Translations under genes and position numbers: made by a program
Shown: positions 34,027 through 42,511 of the stretch, piece by piece
Layout: each line of letters begins with the position of its first letter
Position numbering within the stretch: position 1 is the stretch's first letter
Origin: JAHEJX01 sp041605955
GTDB taxonomy: Bacteria > Actinomycetota > Acidimicrobiia > Spongiisociales > UBA5794
Direction: 5' to 3'
NCBI GenBank assembly: GCA_041605955.1
Contig: JBFIXI010000025.1
Coordinates: 1-51,169 of the forward strand
Length of the DNA: 51,169 nucleotides
Notes under the pieces: generated by a model
The model's database searches: none
The model's input: only the letters and a program-made list of their open reading frames with translations
Told to the model about the DNA's origin: nothing

Positions 34027-36897
34027 GTGAGTAGCACCGCCTGGCAAGACACTCCCGAGACGCCCGACTTCTGGCAACGACACATCGGCATCAGCGCAGC
34101 CGACATCGACGAGATGCTGGACGTCGTCGGAGCCGACTCGCTCGATGCGCTGATCGACCGCGCCGTTCCCGAATCGATCCGCATCCGCGATGCGCTCGAT
34201 GTGCCGGCGGCTCGTACCGAGCCCGAGGTCGTTGGCGCCCTGCGCCGTATCGCCGCCAAGAACGAGGTTTACACCTCGCTGTTGGGACAGGGTTACTACG
34301 GGACGCACACCCCGGCCGTGATCCAGCGCAACATTCTCGAGAACCCGGGCTGGTACACCGCATACACGCCGTATCAGCCGGAGATCTCGCAGGGCCGGTT
34401 GGAAGCGCTCCTCAACTTCCAAACGATGATCAGCGACCTCACCGGCATGGACATTGCCAACGCCTCCATGCTCGACGAAGCCACCGCGGCCGCCGAAGCA
34501 ATGGCACTGCTGCATCGCAGTTCGAAATCCGAGCACGACGTCTTCTTCGTGGACGCCCGTTGCCACCGACAGACGATCGAGGTGGTGGCGACCAGGGCAG
34601 AGCCGATCGGCATCAAGGTCGTCGTGGGCGACGCGATGCGGGATCTGGTAGCGGGCGAGGCCTTCGGCGTGTTGCTGCAATACCCCGGCACCGACGGCAC
34701 CGTTGTCGACTATCGAGCGTTGATTCCGCAGCTTCAGGAGCAAGGCGTTCGGGTGGCGGTGGCGGCGGATCTGCTGGCGTTGGCGCTGCTGACGCCACCG
34801 GGAGAGATGGGAGCGGATGTCGTCGTGGGGTCATCGCAGCGCTTTGGGGTGCCGATGATGTTCGGTGGTCCCCACGCCGGCTACATGGCGATCCGGGAGG
34901 GCGACAAACGCAACCTTCCCGGCCGCCTGGTGGGCGTGTCCAAGGACTCCGATGATCGGCCCGCGCTGCGCCTCGCGCTGGCCACCCGGGAGCAACACAT
35001 ACGCCGGGAGAAGGCGACGTCGAACATCTGCACGGCCCAAGTGCTGCTGGCGGTGATGGCCGGCATGTACGCCGTCTACCACGGCCCCGAGGGAATCCGT
35101 CGGATCGCCGCCGACGTTCATCACAAGACGTCGGTGCTGGCGGCGGCGCTGGCTGGCGGGGGCTACGAGTTGCATAGCCAAAGCTGGTTCGACACGCTCA
35201 CGGTCTCCACGCCGCACCGGGCCGACGACATCGTCTCGGCGGCGGCCGATCGCACCATCAACCTGTGGCTGGTCGATGCCGACACCGTGGGAATCTCGAT
35301 AGACGAGACCACCACTCCCGCCATCGTCGATGCCGTCCTCGAGTCGTTCCGGATCGGCACCCGTTACGCCGACGTCGCCGACGCTCCGTCCGGGCTACCC
35401 GCCGAGCTGGCCCGTAGCAGCGAGTTCATGACCCATCCCGTCTTCTCCAGTTACCGATCGGAGACCGAGATGCTGCGCTACCTCCGCAAGCTGCAGCAGA
35501 AGGACATAGCGCTGGACCGGGCGATGATCCCGCTCGGCTCGTGCACGATGAAGCTCAATGCCACCACCGAGATGCTGGCGGTGACGTGGCCGGAGTTCGC
35601 CGGGCTTCACCCCTACGTGCCCTTGGAGCAAGCCGAGGGTTATCTGGAGCTGATCGCCGATCTGGAGCGCTGGCTCGGCGAGCTTACCGGATACGACGCG
35701 GTGTCACTGCAGCCGAACGCCGGTTCCCAAGGTGAGCTTGCCGGGCTGCTGGCCATTCGCGCCTATCACCACAGTCGCAACGAGGCCCACCGCGACATTT
35801 GCTTGATTCCGGCCTCGGCGCACGGCACCAATCCGGCATCGGCGGCGATGGCCGGCTTGCAGGTGGTGGTGGTCAAGACCGACCAAGACGGCAACATCGA
35901 TCTCGCCGACCTGACCGCCAAAACCGAGGAGCACTCCACCAACCTGGCGGCCCTCATGATCACCTATCCGTCGACGCACGGTGTCTTCGAAGCCCATGTG
36001 AACGAGGTCTGCGACGTAGTACATCGTCACGGCGGCCAGGTGTACGTCGACGGAGCCAATCTCAATGCGCTGCTCGGCGTGGCCAAGCCGGGTGCTTTTG
36101 GGGGAGATGTGTCGCATCTCAACCTGCACAAGACCTTCACCATCCCGCACGGCGGGGGCGGCCCCGGAGTGGGTCCGATCGGTGTCAAGGCCCACCTCGA
36201 GCCCTTCCTGCCGGGGCATCCGCTGGTCCACGATCAGGCCGGCTCGTCCGACGGGGTCGGGGCGATTGCGGCGGCACCGTGGGGATCGGCGGGGATCCTC
36301 CCGATCTCCTGGGCATACATCGCTTTGATGGGGCCCGACGGCCTCACCCGGGCGACGTACGCCGCCATCCTCAATGCCAACTACATCGCCAGCCGGTTGG
36401 CCCCTCACTATCCGGTCTTGTACACCGGCGCCACCGGGCTGGTAGCCCACGAGTGCATCATCGACCTGCGCCCCGTCAAGGCCGCAACCGGGGTGACTGT
36501 CGACGATGTCGCCAAGCGGTTGATCGACTATGGCTTCCACGCTCCCACGATGTCATTCCCGGTCGCCGGGACGCTCATGATCGAGCCCACCGAATCCGAG
36601 TCACGGCGCGAGCTCGATCGGTTCTGCGATGCCATGATCATGATCAAGCGCGAGATCGACGCGATCGAGGCCGGCGAGATCGCCCACGAATCCAGCCCGT
36701 TGTTCCACGCACCGCACACGGCTGAAGAGGTCGTGGCCGACGACTGGGACCGGCCGTATCCCCGCGAGCAGGGCGCCTATCCGGTCGCCGGCTTACGGGA
36801 CGACAAGTACTGGCCCCCGGTCGGCCGGATCGACAACAGCTACGGCGATCGCAACATCATGTGTTCGTGTCCGCCGATCGAGGATTATTTCGATTGA
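34027..36897 (+). CDS. gcvP: Glycine dehydrogenase (decarboxylating), P-protein
   Basis: The 956-residue single-chain P-protein of the glycine cleavage system decarboxylates glycine with PLP and passes the aminomethyl group to the H-protein lipoate. Visible motifs are FWQRHIGISAADIDEML, GYYGTHTPAVIQRN, TPYQPEISQGRLEALLNFQT, SCTMKLNATTEM and LQPNAGSQGELAGLL. LNLHKTFTIPHGGGGPG carries the PLP lysine K702. GTG 34027 has GAAGGAG upstream. gcvT, gcvH and lpd are not in the window, although the flavoprotein at 23-25 kb has a GcvT-like half. The stop codon lies inside a hairpin. Confidence 0.97.
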   Translation: MSSTAWQDTPETPDFWQRHIGISAADIDEMLDVVGADSLDALIDRAVPESIRIRDALDVPAARTEPEVVGALRRIAAKNEVYTSLLGQGYYGTHTPAVIQRNILENPGWYTAYTPYQPEISQGRLEALLNFQTMISDLTGMDIANASMLDEATAAAEAMALLHRSSKSEHDVFFVDARCHRQTIEVVATRAEPIGIKVVVGDAMRDLVAGEAFGVLLQYPGTDGTVVDYRALIPQLQEQGVRVAVAADLLALALLTPPGEMGADVVVGSSQRFGVPMMFGGPHAGYMAIREGDKRNLPGRLVGVSKDSDDRPALRLALATREQHIRREKATSNICTAQVLLAVMAGMYAVYHGPEGIRRIAADVHHKTSVLAAALAGGGYELHSQSWFDTLTVSTPHRADDIVSAAADRTINLWLVDADTVGISIDETTTPAIVDAVLESFRIGTRYADVADAPSGLPAELARSSEFMTHPVFSSYRSETEMLRYLRKLQQKDIALDRAMIPLGSCTMKLNATTEMLAVTWPEFAGLHPYVPLEQAEGYLELIADLERWLGELTGYDAVSLQPNAGSQGELAGLLAIRAYHHSRNEAHRDICLIPASAHGTNPASAAMAGLQVVVVKTDQDGNIDLADLTAKTEEHSTNLAALMITYPSTHGVFEAHVNEVCDVVHRHGGQVYVDGANLNALLGVAKPGAFGGDVSHLNLHKTFTIPHGGGGPGVGPIGVKAHLEPFLPGHPLVHDQAGSSDGVGAIAAAPWGSAGILPISWAYIALMGPDGLTRATYAAILNANYIASRLAPHYPVLYTGATGLVAHECIIDLRPVKAATGVTVDDVAKRLIDYGFHAPTMSFPVAGTLMIEPTESESRRELDRFCDAMIMIKREIDAIEAGEIAHESSPLFHAPHTAEEVVADDWDRPYPREQGAYPVAGLRDDKYWPPVGRIDNSYGDRNIMCSCPPIEDYFD

Positions 36898-36912
36898 AGC
36901 GGGCTTCAATCG
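36891..36912 (+). terminator. Hairpin spanning the gcvP stop codon
   Basis: CGATTGAAGC (36891-36900) and GCTTCAATCG (36903-36912) form a perfect 10-bp stem with a 2-base gap. The TGA stop lies in the left arm. There is no strong T-tract, so it may act as a Rho-type pause, an mRNA-end stabiliser or a terminator. Confidence 0.5.
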
Positions 36913-36925
36913 AGTTCTCGCGGCG

Positions 36926-37124
36926 GCGAGCGGTGCTCGCCTTGCTCGTATTTGTCCGGCCGTGCGGCCGGGCTCTTGTCCGAAATCTGCCGCGCATGTC
37001 GCCAAATCTCGACGTGTGGAGGACGCCGGAGGGCTCCCAACCCTCCACCTCGGGGGGCTCCGATGCGGGAACTTGCCCGGTTGGGTTCCGGTGGGCGGCT
37101 TCCGGATGACGGAATACGGAACCG
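36926..37124 (+). other. Hairpin-rich intergenic region
   Basis: Several further perfect inverted repeats follow the gcvP hairpin: GCGAGC/GCTCGC (36926-36940), CCGGCC/GGCCGG (36956-36971) and GGAGGG/CCCTCC (37028-37046). A nested pair follows, GGTTCCG/CGGAACC (37084-37090 and 37117-37123) enclosing TTCCG/CGGAA (37100-37104 and 37110-37114). The last structure sits just ahead of the LLM gene. This could be a structured leader, a small RNA or simply GC-rich spacer. Confidence 0.4.
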
Positions 37125-37149
37125 GATAGCGGGCTGCTAAGAACTACCC

Positions 37150-38049
37150 ATGCAAGTTGGGATCCAGCTTCCGGAGATCGAGCGCGTTGTCTCTTGGCCG
37201 GAATATGCGGAGATGGCGCGGCTGGCCGAAGAAGTGGGCTTCGATTCGGTCTGGCTGGGCGATCACCTGCTCTACGACAAGCCGGACGGCCCCAAGGGAC
37301 CGTGGGAGTGTTGGACTCTGCTGGCGGCGATTGCCGCGGTCACCGACCGAGTGCAGCTGGGGCCCTTGGTCTCGCCCACCGGCTTTCGCAGCCCTGCCTT
37401 GTTGGCCAAGATGGCCGGCACCGTCGACGAGATCTCCGGGGGCCGGCTCGTTCTCGGGGTGGGATCGGGATGGAACCGGCGCGAGTTCGATGCCTTCGAC
37501 TTCGCGTTCGACCAGCGCGTAAGCCGCTTCGAAGAGGCGTTCAGGATCATCGCCGGTCTGATTCGCCAGGGGAGCATCGACTTCTCTGGAGAGTATTACT
37601 CGGCGCCGAACACTGAGTTGGTGCCGCCGCCCCGACCCGACCTGCCCATCATGGTGGGCTCCACCGGCCCCCGGATGTTGGCGATCACCGCCGGGGAGAT
37701 CGACTGGTGGAATGAGTGGTGGAGCCGCTTCGACAACTCGCCGGATGGTTTGCCTCCCCTGCTGGCGAGACTCGACGCCGCGTTGCGAGCGGCCGGCCGC
37801 CACCCCGACGATGTGGTGCGAAGCGTTGCGCTGATGGTCCAGCTTCCGAGCGGGGCCGGGCGGCTGATGGGCGCGGTCACGGACACGGCGTCGATCACCG
37901 GCACAGTCGACGAGGTCGCGAACCAGTTGCTGGCGTTCGCCGATCAGGTCGATCACCTCCAGCTGGTGGTCGATCCGATCACAATGGACTCCATCGATTG
38001 GTTGGCCCCGGTGGTGGAGAGGCTGCACGCCGCCCCCCGCCGTCGCTAG
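37150..38049 (+). CDS. LLM-class (luciferase-like) F420/flavin-dependent oxidoreductase
   Basis: The 299-residue TIM-barrel protein of the bacterial luciferase-like superfamily has MQVGIQLPEIERVVSWPEY, EEVGFDSVWLGDHLLYD, VQLGPLVSPTGFRSPALLAK and GRLVLGVGSGWNRREFDAFD. Further on it has PIMVGSTGPRMLAITA. The N-terminal pattern and the GVGSGW loop are those of actinobacterial F420-dependent members, though FMN cannot be excluded. The substrate is unknown. The ATG at 37150 lacks a convincing ribosome site. Its stop overlaps that of the convergent lipoprotein gene by two bases of shared TAG/CTA. Confidence 0.88.
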   Translation: MQVGIQLPEIERVVSWPEYAEMARLAEEVGFDSVWLGDHLLYDKPDGPKGPWECWTLLAAIAAVTDRVQLGPLVSPTGFRSPALLAKMAGTVDEISGGRLVLGVGSGWNRREFDAFDFAFDQRVSRFEEAFRIIAGLIRQGSIDFSGEYYSAPNTELVPPPRPDLPIMVGSTGPRMLAITAGEIDWWNEWWSRFDNSPDGLPPLLARLDAALRAAGRHPDDVVRSVALMVQLPSGAGRLMGAVTDTASITGTVDEVANQLLAFADQVDHLQLVVDPITMDSIDWLAPVVERLHAAPRRR

Positions 38050-38357
38050 CTCTGCTCCTCCGAGCAGTCCTGTTCGGCGACCACGATCGTCTCCACCAAC
38101 TCGAAGTTGACATTGGTGAAGTCGCCGCGGGCGTCGATAACCGTCTGGAGCTCAGCCACCGATACCTCGCCGTCGAATTGCTCCGCCATGCACTGCGCCA
38201 GGCGAGGACCCCGACCTAATCTCTCCAACATCTCGACCACCGCAGCCCGCTCTTCGTCCGACTGCCCACCGCCACCACACGCTGTGACCAGGGCCGCGGC
38301 CAGCAGCGCAGCGGCGACTACTCCCCTTCTTGGACTCACCGTGTCATCTTCGCCCAT
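38046..38357 (-). CDS. Small lipoprotein
   Basis: The 103-residue protein has a signal peptide ending in a lipobox (AALVTAC, then GGGG), so it should be lipid-anchored outside the membrane. The mature part is acidic and helical with two Cys (LAQCMAEQFD and AEQDCSEEQ) that may form a disulfide. No family is recognised. ATG 38357 lies five bases downstream of the amidase stop; an in-frame GTG a few codons later is an alternative start. It is likely in an operon with the amidase. Confidence 0.7.
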   Translation of the reverse strand: MGEDDTVSPRRGVVAAALLAAALVTACGGGGQSDEERAAVVEMLERLGRGPRLAQCMAEQFDGEVSVAELQTVIDARGDFTNVNFELVETIVVAEQDCSEEQS

Positions 38358-38362
38358 GACGA

Positions 38363-39880
38363 CTACCCACTGGAGACATTTGCGACCTCCGCCGCGACGG
38401 GGGAGATGCGATCCCACCACGGTGCCGCCTTCTCGAGCTGCCGAGCCAACTGGAGAAGCATGGCCTCTTGGCCGAACTTGGCGACGAACTGCACGCCAAC
38501 CGGAAGGCCGCTCGGCGTCCAGTGGAGGGGAACCGACATTGCCGGCCGGCCGGTGAAGTTGGCAATTGGGGTGTACGGCACGTAGCGCTCGAGTTGATCC
38601 CAGATCATGTCGAGCCCGTCCCGTTGCTGTATTACCCCGTTGCGAATAGGCGGCGTCGCCAGCACCGGCCACATGAGCAGATCGAAATCCGCGGTGAACC
38701 CCGCGATTTCGTGGGAGATCATCTGCAGGGTGTCCAGGGCGATCATCAAGTCGACCGCACTGTGGTCGCGGGCATGGGCGACCAGATCCCATGTCATTGG
38801 CTCGAAAGCCTCGAGGCCGCTCTTGCGCTCGTCGAGCTTGGAAAGCACCTTCATCGTGCGCCAGTCGCCCAGGGTGCGGCGGGCGACACGCCCGGAGGGC
38901 CGGGCCGAGATCGACTCCAGGATCAGCTCGAAGCTACCGGCGGTGGCGGCGCTCCACAGCACACGGAACGCCTCACTGACTCGATCGGGATCGAGATGCG
39001 GCCTGTCACGGACGACGATGTGGCCGAGCTCTTCGAGCAGCCCGGCGGCCGCTTCCACCGCCTTCGCACACTCCGGATGCGCCGGCCGTCCCCGCATGTC
39101 GACGGTGTCGAAAGCGATCCGGAGCGAGCCGGGGTCGGTGTGCATTGCCTGCCGAAACGGTACCTCGGGGTCCGGCGCCCAATACATCGCCCCCGGCAAG
39201 GCACCGGCGAGCACGTCGAGCATCCTGGCCGTGTCCCGCACGGAGCGACTGACGCATAGGTCAACCGAGATGTAATCGGCAGCCACCGGAGGGAATCGAG
39301 GGGTGCGCCCCCGAGTCGGCTTGAGACCGAACAATCCGGTTGCCGACGCCGGGATCCGGATCGAGCCTCCGCCGTCGGTGGCATGGGCCATCGGCACCAT
39401 GCCTGCGGCTACCGCCGCCGCCGCTCCGCCGCTCGATCCACCCGACGAGTGGTTGAGATCCCACGGGTTGTTGGTCGCCCCGTGCAGCACCGGCTCGGTG
39501 GTGGGCAACAGGCCGAACTCGGGACTGTTGCTTCGGCCCAGCGAGATGAGCCCCGATGCCAGCATTCTCTCGACGGCGGCGCTCGACATTTCTGATTCGA
39601 AGTCCCGGAAGAAGACGCAGCCGAACGTGCAGAGCGCACCCTTCTGTAACGCCAGATCCTTGATCAGGTAGGGAACCCCGGTGAACAGATCGTCGGGCAG
39701 GGTTCCCTGCGCCGCTTCCCGGGCCCGCTCGAAATCGCGCCAAATCACTGCGTTGACCTTCGGGTTGGCCGCCTCGATACGTTCGATCGCCTCGTCTACG
39801 AGCTCGATCGGCTTGACCTCGCCTGTTGCCACCAATTCGGCCATGGCGGTGGCATCGAGGGTGTGATACCGGCCCTTCAT
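38363..39880 (-). CDS. Amidase signature family hydrolase
   Basis: The 505-residue amidase has the complete catalytic triad: Lys in GVPYLIKDLALQ, the cis-Ser in NHSSGGSSGGAAAAVAAG, and the nucleophile Ser in ATDGGGSIRIPASATGLFG. Such enzymes hydrolyse carboxamides; GatA of tRNA amidotransferase is a relative. The absence of gatB and gatC neighbours and the divergent C-terminal half (with DLVAHARDHSAVDLMIALD) argue for a stand-alone amidase. The physiological amide is unknown. A lipoprotein gene follows closely on the same strand. Confidence 0.9.
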   Translation of the reverse strand: MKGRYHTLDATAMAELVATGEVKPIELVDEAIERIEAANPKVNAVIWRDFERAREAAQGTLPDDLFTGVPYLIKDLALQKGALCTFGCVFFRDFESEMSSAAVERMLASGLISLGRSNSPEFGLLPTTEPVLHGATNNPWDLNHSSGGSSGGAAAAVAAGMVPMAHATDGGGSIRIPASATGLFGLKPTRGRTPRFPPVAADYISVDLCVSRSVRDTARMLDVLAGALPGAMYWAPDPEVPFRQAMHTDPGSLRIAFDTVDMRGRPAHPECAKAVEAAAGLLEELGHIVVRDRPHLDPDRVSEAFRVLWSAATAGSFELILESISARPSGRVARRTLGDWRTMKVLSKLDERKSGLEAFEPMTWDLVAHARDHSAVDLMIALDTLQMISHEIAGFTADFDLLMWPVLATPPIRNGVIQQRDGLDMIWDQLERYVPYTPIANFTGRPAMSVPLHWTPSGLPVGVQFVAKFGQEAMLLQLARQLEKAAPWWDRISPVAAEVANVSSG

Positions 39881-39934
39881 GCGGCCGAAATCTACTAGGA
39901 CGCTGTCTTCGTGCCCGCGCCCCGCCCTTGCCGA

Positions 39935-40642
39935 CTAGCTGGCGACGACCGCGAGCTCCTGGGTGGGGTCGTTGTAGACGGCGGCGACATATGTGCTCAC
40001 ATAGGAGAAGCGGTTCTGCTTGGTGTCGGCAGCCAGCAGGCGGGCGGCGGCTTCGCCGACTGAGATGTTCTTGGCTAGGGGACCCGGGAGGTATTCGGCC
40101 GATGTCAGCCAGGCTCCGGGGGAGCGGGACTCGTCCCACTCCAGGTAGTGGTAGAAAGCGCTGAGGATATAGCGGGGCGCGATGGCCACCGTGTCCACGC
40201 GGGTCGGCAGTGAGGAGAAGAGCTCCATTCCGTATTGATCGCCGTTCTCTTTGGCGAGGTCCAGCAGCAGCGCTTCCCAGCTGTCGGGCGTCGCGTCGTC
40301 GATGGCCGCGAAAGCCTCCCACTCCTGGTCGCTGGGCTCGTCGGGAGAGATCGTCAAGTATGAGCGCTCATTGAGGGTGAGGATCTCGAGGGAGCTTTCG
40401 AAAGGATCCGCTCCGTCCTCTTCCCAGGTGAAGCTGACCAAGGTCTGCAGATGTCCGCTGCCCAGGAATGCTCGGAACGCCTGCTGCCCATCGGCGTACT
40501 CGTCGCCATAGAGGTGAGTTACCACCATGCCGAGATCAACTGGAGCCGGCGCCATCGCCACGGTGCCCAGGCCGCGAACGTCGCGCGATTCCGTGAAGTC
40601 CTGCTCGAGCTCTGCTGCCAACGCGCTGAGATCCACGACCAC
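39935..40642 (-). CDS. Hypothetical protein, 235 residues
   Basis: This soluble, acidic protein belongs to no family I can recognise. It has no signal peptide or membrane helix. Notable segments are VDLGMVVTHLYGDEYADGQQAF, a WEEDGADPFESSLEIL stretch and a Tyr-rich middle (ILSAFYHYLEWDESRSPGAWL). GTG 40642 directly abuts a GCAGGGA; the in-frame GTG 40636 has better spacing to it and would remove two residues. It stands alone upstream of the amidase, with 54 bases between them. Confidence 0.65.
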   Translation of the reverse strand: MVVDLSALAAELEQDFTESRDVRGLGTVAMAPAPVDLGMVVTHLYGDEYADGQQAFRAFLGSGHLQTLVSFTWEEDGADPFESSLEILTLNERSYLTISPDEPSDQEWEAFAAIDDATPDSWEALLLDLAKENGDQYGMELFSSLPTRVDTVAIAPRYILSAFYHYLEWDESRSPGAWLTSAEYLPGPLAKNISVGEAAARLLAADTKQNRFSYVSTYVAAVYNDPTQELAVVAS

Positions 40643-40799
40643 TCCCTGCCGCCATTTGCCTACTGCGAGTTATCGGACACTATCGCGGGTGTCTTAACCG
40701 TGTCCAGTCCGGGTTTTCCCCATGCGATACAACGGTTCCGACGGTCCGCCATAGCTCGATTCCATCGGGATCCGTTGGCCTGATTAACGTCGGGTTTCC

Positions 40800-42059
40800 A
40801 TGGAACTCGCACTATCCGACGACGATAGGGCCCGGTTGGCGGGCGATTGCGGCGAAGGGCTGGCCCTAGCAATGCGGGTGCTCGTCGGGGTGGCGGCGGC
40901 GATGCGGGCGCCGCGGTTGCTCGATATCACCGGGGCGCACATCGATGGCTGCCTTTATCAAGGACGGGTCGGAATCGACTTCGTCGAGCGCCTGGCGGCC
41001 GACGGGGCCCGCGTCCGGGTCCCGACAACGCTCAACGTTGGCTCGCTCGATCTACTTCATCCTCAGCTGTACCGCGGGGATCCGGTCGACGCGGAAGCGG
41101 GGCGTCGGCTGATGCAGGCTTATCAAGATCTGGGGTGCCGCCCCACGTGGACATGCGCCCCTTATCAACTCGAAGTGCGGCCCGGTTTCGGCGAACAAAT
41201 CGCCTGGGCCGAGTCCAACGCCATCGTCTTCGCCAACTCAGTGTTGGGAGCGCGTACCCATCGCTACGGCGACTTCCTCGATGTGTGTGCCGCCCTCACT
41301 GGTCGGGCGCCGGCGGCCGGGCTGCATCTCGCAGCGAATCGGCGCGGCGAGATCGTCTTCGACGTGACCGCATTGCCCCGGCGCCTGCTCGGGAGCGATG
41401 CTCTCTACGCAGCTCTGGGCCATTTGATCGGCTCGCGCACCGGCAAGTCGATCCCCGTCATCGTGGGTCTGCCCGCCGCGACCGAGGATCAACTCAAGGC
41501 ACTGGGAGCCGCGGCGGCAGCAGCGGGCGCAGTCGCCATGTTCCATGCGGTCGGCATCACGCCCGAGGCCCCTGACGTGGCGACCGCGCTCCACGGGCAG
41601 CCGGCCACGGTGACGATCGAGGTCACCGCCGATGAAGTGCGGCGGTCGCGCGATGAGTTGACGACGGGATCGGGCGACACCGTCGGGGCGATCAGCCTGG
41701 GGACGCCTCACGCATCTCTCGAAGAGATGGCAGCCGTGGTTGCGATCCTGGACGGTCGTCGCGTCCACGACGCCGTCGAGGCCTACATTTCCACGGGACG
41801 CGGCGTCGCCGCCAAGGCCGAGTCGGCGGGGATCACTGCCCAGCTCGAGGCCGCAGGGTTCACTGTCGTGACCGACACTTGCACGTACGTGACGCCGATA
41901 CTGCGAGGACGGGGCCCGGTGGTCACCAACTCGGCCAAGTGGGCCTACTACGCACCCGCCAACCTCGGGCTCGACGTGGTGTTCGGCTCGCTCGACGAGG
42001 TGATCGAGTCGGCCATCGCCGGCGAAGTGGTTCGCGACAGAGAGCTGTGGGGAGATTGA
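40800..42059 (+). CDS. Aconitase X catalytic (large) subunit
   Basis: The 419-residue AcnX-type catalytic subunit shows ALAMRVLVGVAAAMRAPRLLDI, GAHIDGCLYQG, and VPTTLNVGSLD. WTCAPYQLEVRPGFGEQIAWAESNAIVFANSVLGAR and a late TDTCTYVTPILRGRGPVVTNSAKWAYY carry the conserved Cys residues that hold the Fe-S cluster. The protein is the split version, with the swivel domain encoded by the next gene. Characterised members are bacterial cis-3-hydroxy-L-proline dehydratases and an archaeal mevalonate-5-phosphate dehydratase. No proline or mevalonate genes flank it, so the substrate is open. Confidence 0.88.
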   Translation: MELALSDDDRARLAGDCGEGLALAMRVLVGVAAAMRAPRLLDITGAHIDGCLYQGRVGIDFVERLAADGARVRVPTTLNVGSLDLLHPQLYRGDPVDAEAGRRLMQAYQDLGCRPTWTCAPYQLEVRPGFGEQIAWAESNAIVFANSVLGARTHRYGDFLDVCAALTGRAPAAGLHLAANRRGEIVFDVTALPRRLLGSDALYAALGHLIGSRTGKSIPVIVGLPAATEDQLKALGAAAAAAGAVAMFHAVGITPEAPDVATALHGQPATVTIEVTADEVRRSRDELTTGSGDTVGAISLGTPHASLEEMAAVVAILDGRRVHDAVEAYISTGRGVAAKAESAGITAQLEAAGFTVVTDTCTYVTPILRGRGPVVTNSAKWAYYAPANLGLDVVFGSLDEVIESAIAGEVVRDRELWGD

Positions 42060-42475
42060 TGGACGAATGGCAGGTACTCGTACCCGGTACGGGGCGCGGC
42101 GAGGTGTTGGTGCTCGACGAGCCGCTCAGCTTCTGGGGCGGGATAGATGCTGCGAGCGGCCGCATCATCGATGTCCACCACCCCCAATGCGGCGAATCGG
42201 TGAGGGGCCGAGTGGTCGTCATGCCCTATGCGCGGGGCTCGTCTTCGACGGCCAACACCCTGGCCGAGTCGATTCACCGCGGCACCGGGCCGGTGGCCAT
42301 AGTCATGGCTGAGCGCGACGAGATCGTGACGCTCGGAGCCTTGGTCGCCGGCGAGTTATACGACGAGTGGTGTCCTGTGATCGTCGCCACTCCGACGATT
42401 CTGCAGCGGCTGCGCACCGGCCAGCTGGTTCGCGTCGACACCCGCGACAGCCCTGTGGTCAGCCAAGGAGGCTGA
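42059..42475 (+). CDS. Aconitase X swivel (small) subunit, DUF126
   Basis: The 138-residue small subunit has EPLSFWGGIDAASGRIIDVHH, followed by VVVMPYARGSSSTANTLAESI, the phosphate/substrate-binding Ser loop of aconitase swivel domains. Its ATG overlaps the stop of the large subunit by one base (TGATG), so the subunits are made in equal amounts. The complex should dehydrate a hydroxy-acid. It converges on the CDF transporter gene, 36 bases away. Confidence 0.9.
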   Translation: MDEWQVLVPGTGRGEVLVLDEPLSFWGGIDAASGRIIDVHHPQCGESVRGRVVVMPYARGSSSTANTLAESIHRGTGPVAIVMAERDEIVTLGALVAGELYDEWCPVIVATPTILQRLRTGQLVRVDTRDSPVVSQGG

Positions 42476-42511
42476 CGTCGGTGCGGCAGCTCTCGGGCAG
42501 CCGTCTCGGCG

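Noticed and set aside
36952..36982. Two TTGTCCG half-sites resembling the sulfur operator
   Set aside because: Neither is palindromic and no sulfur gene follows; TTGTCC at 29754 is also only a half-site.
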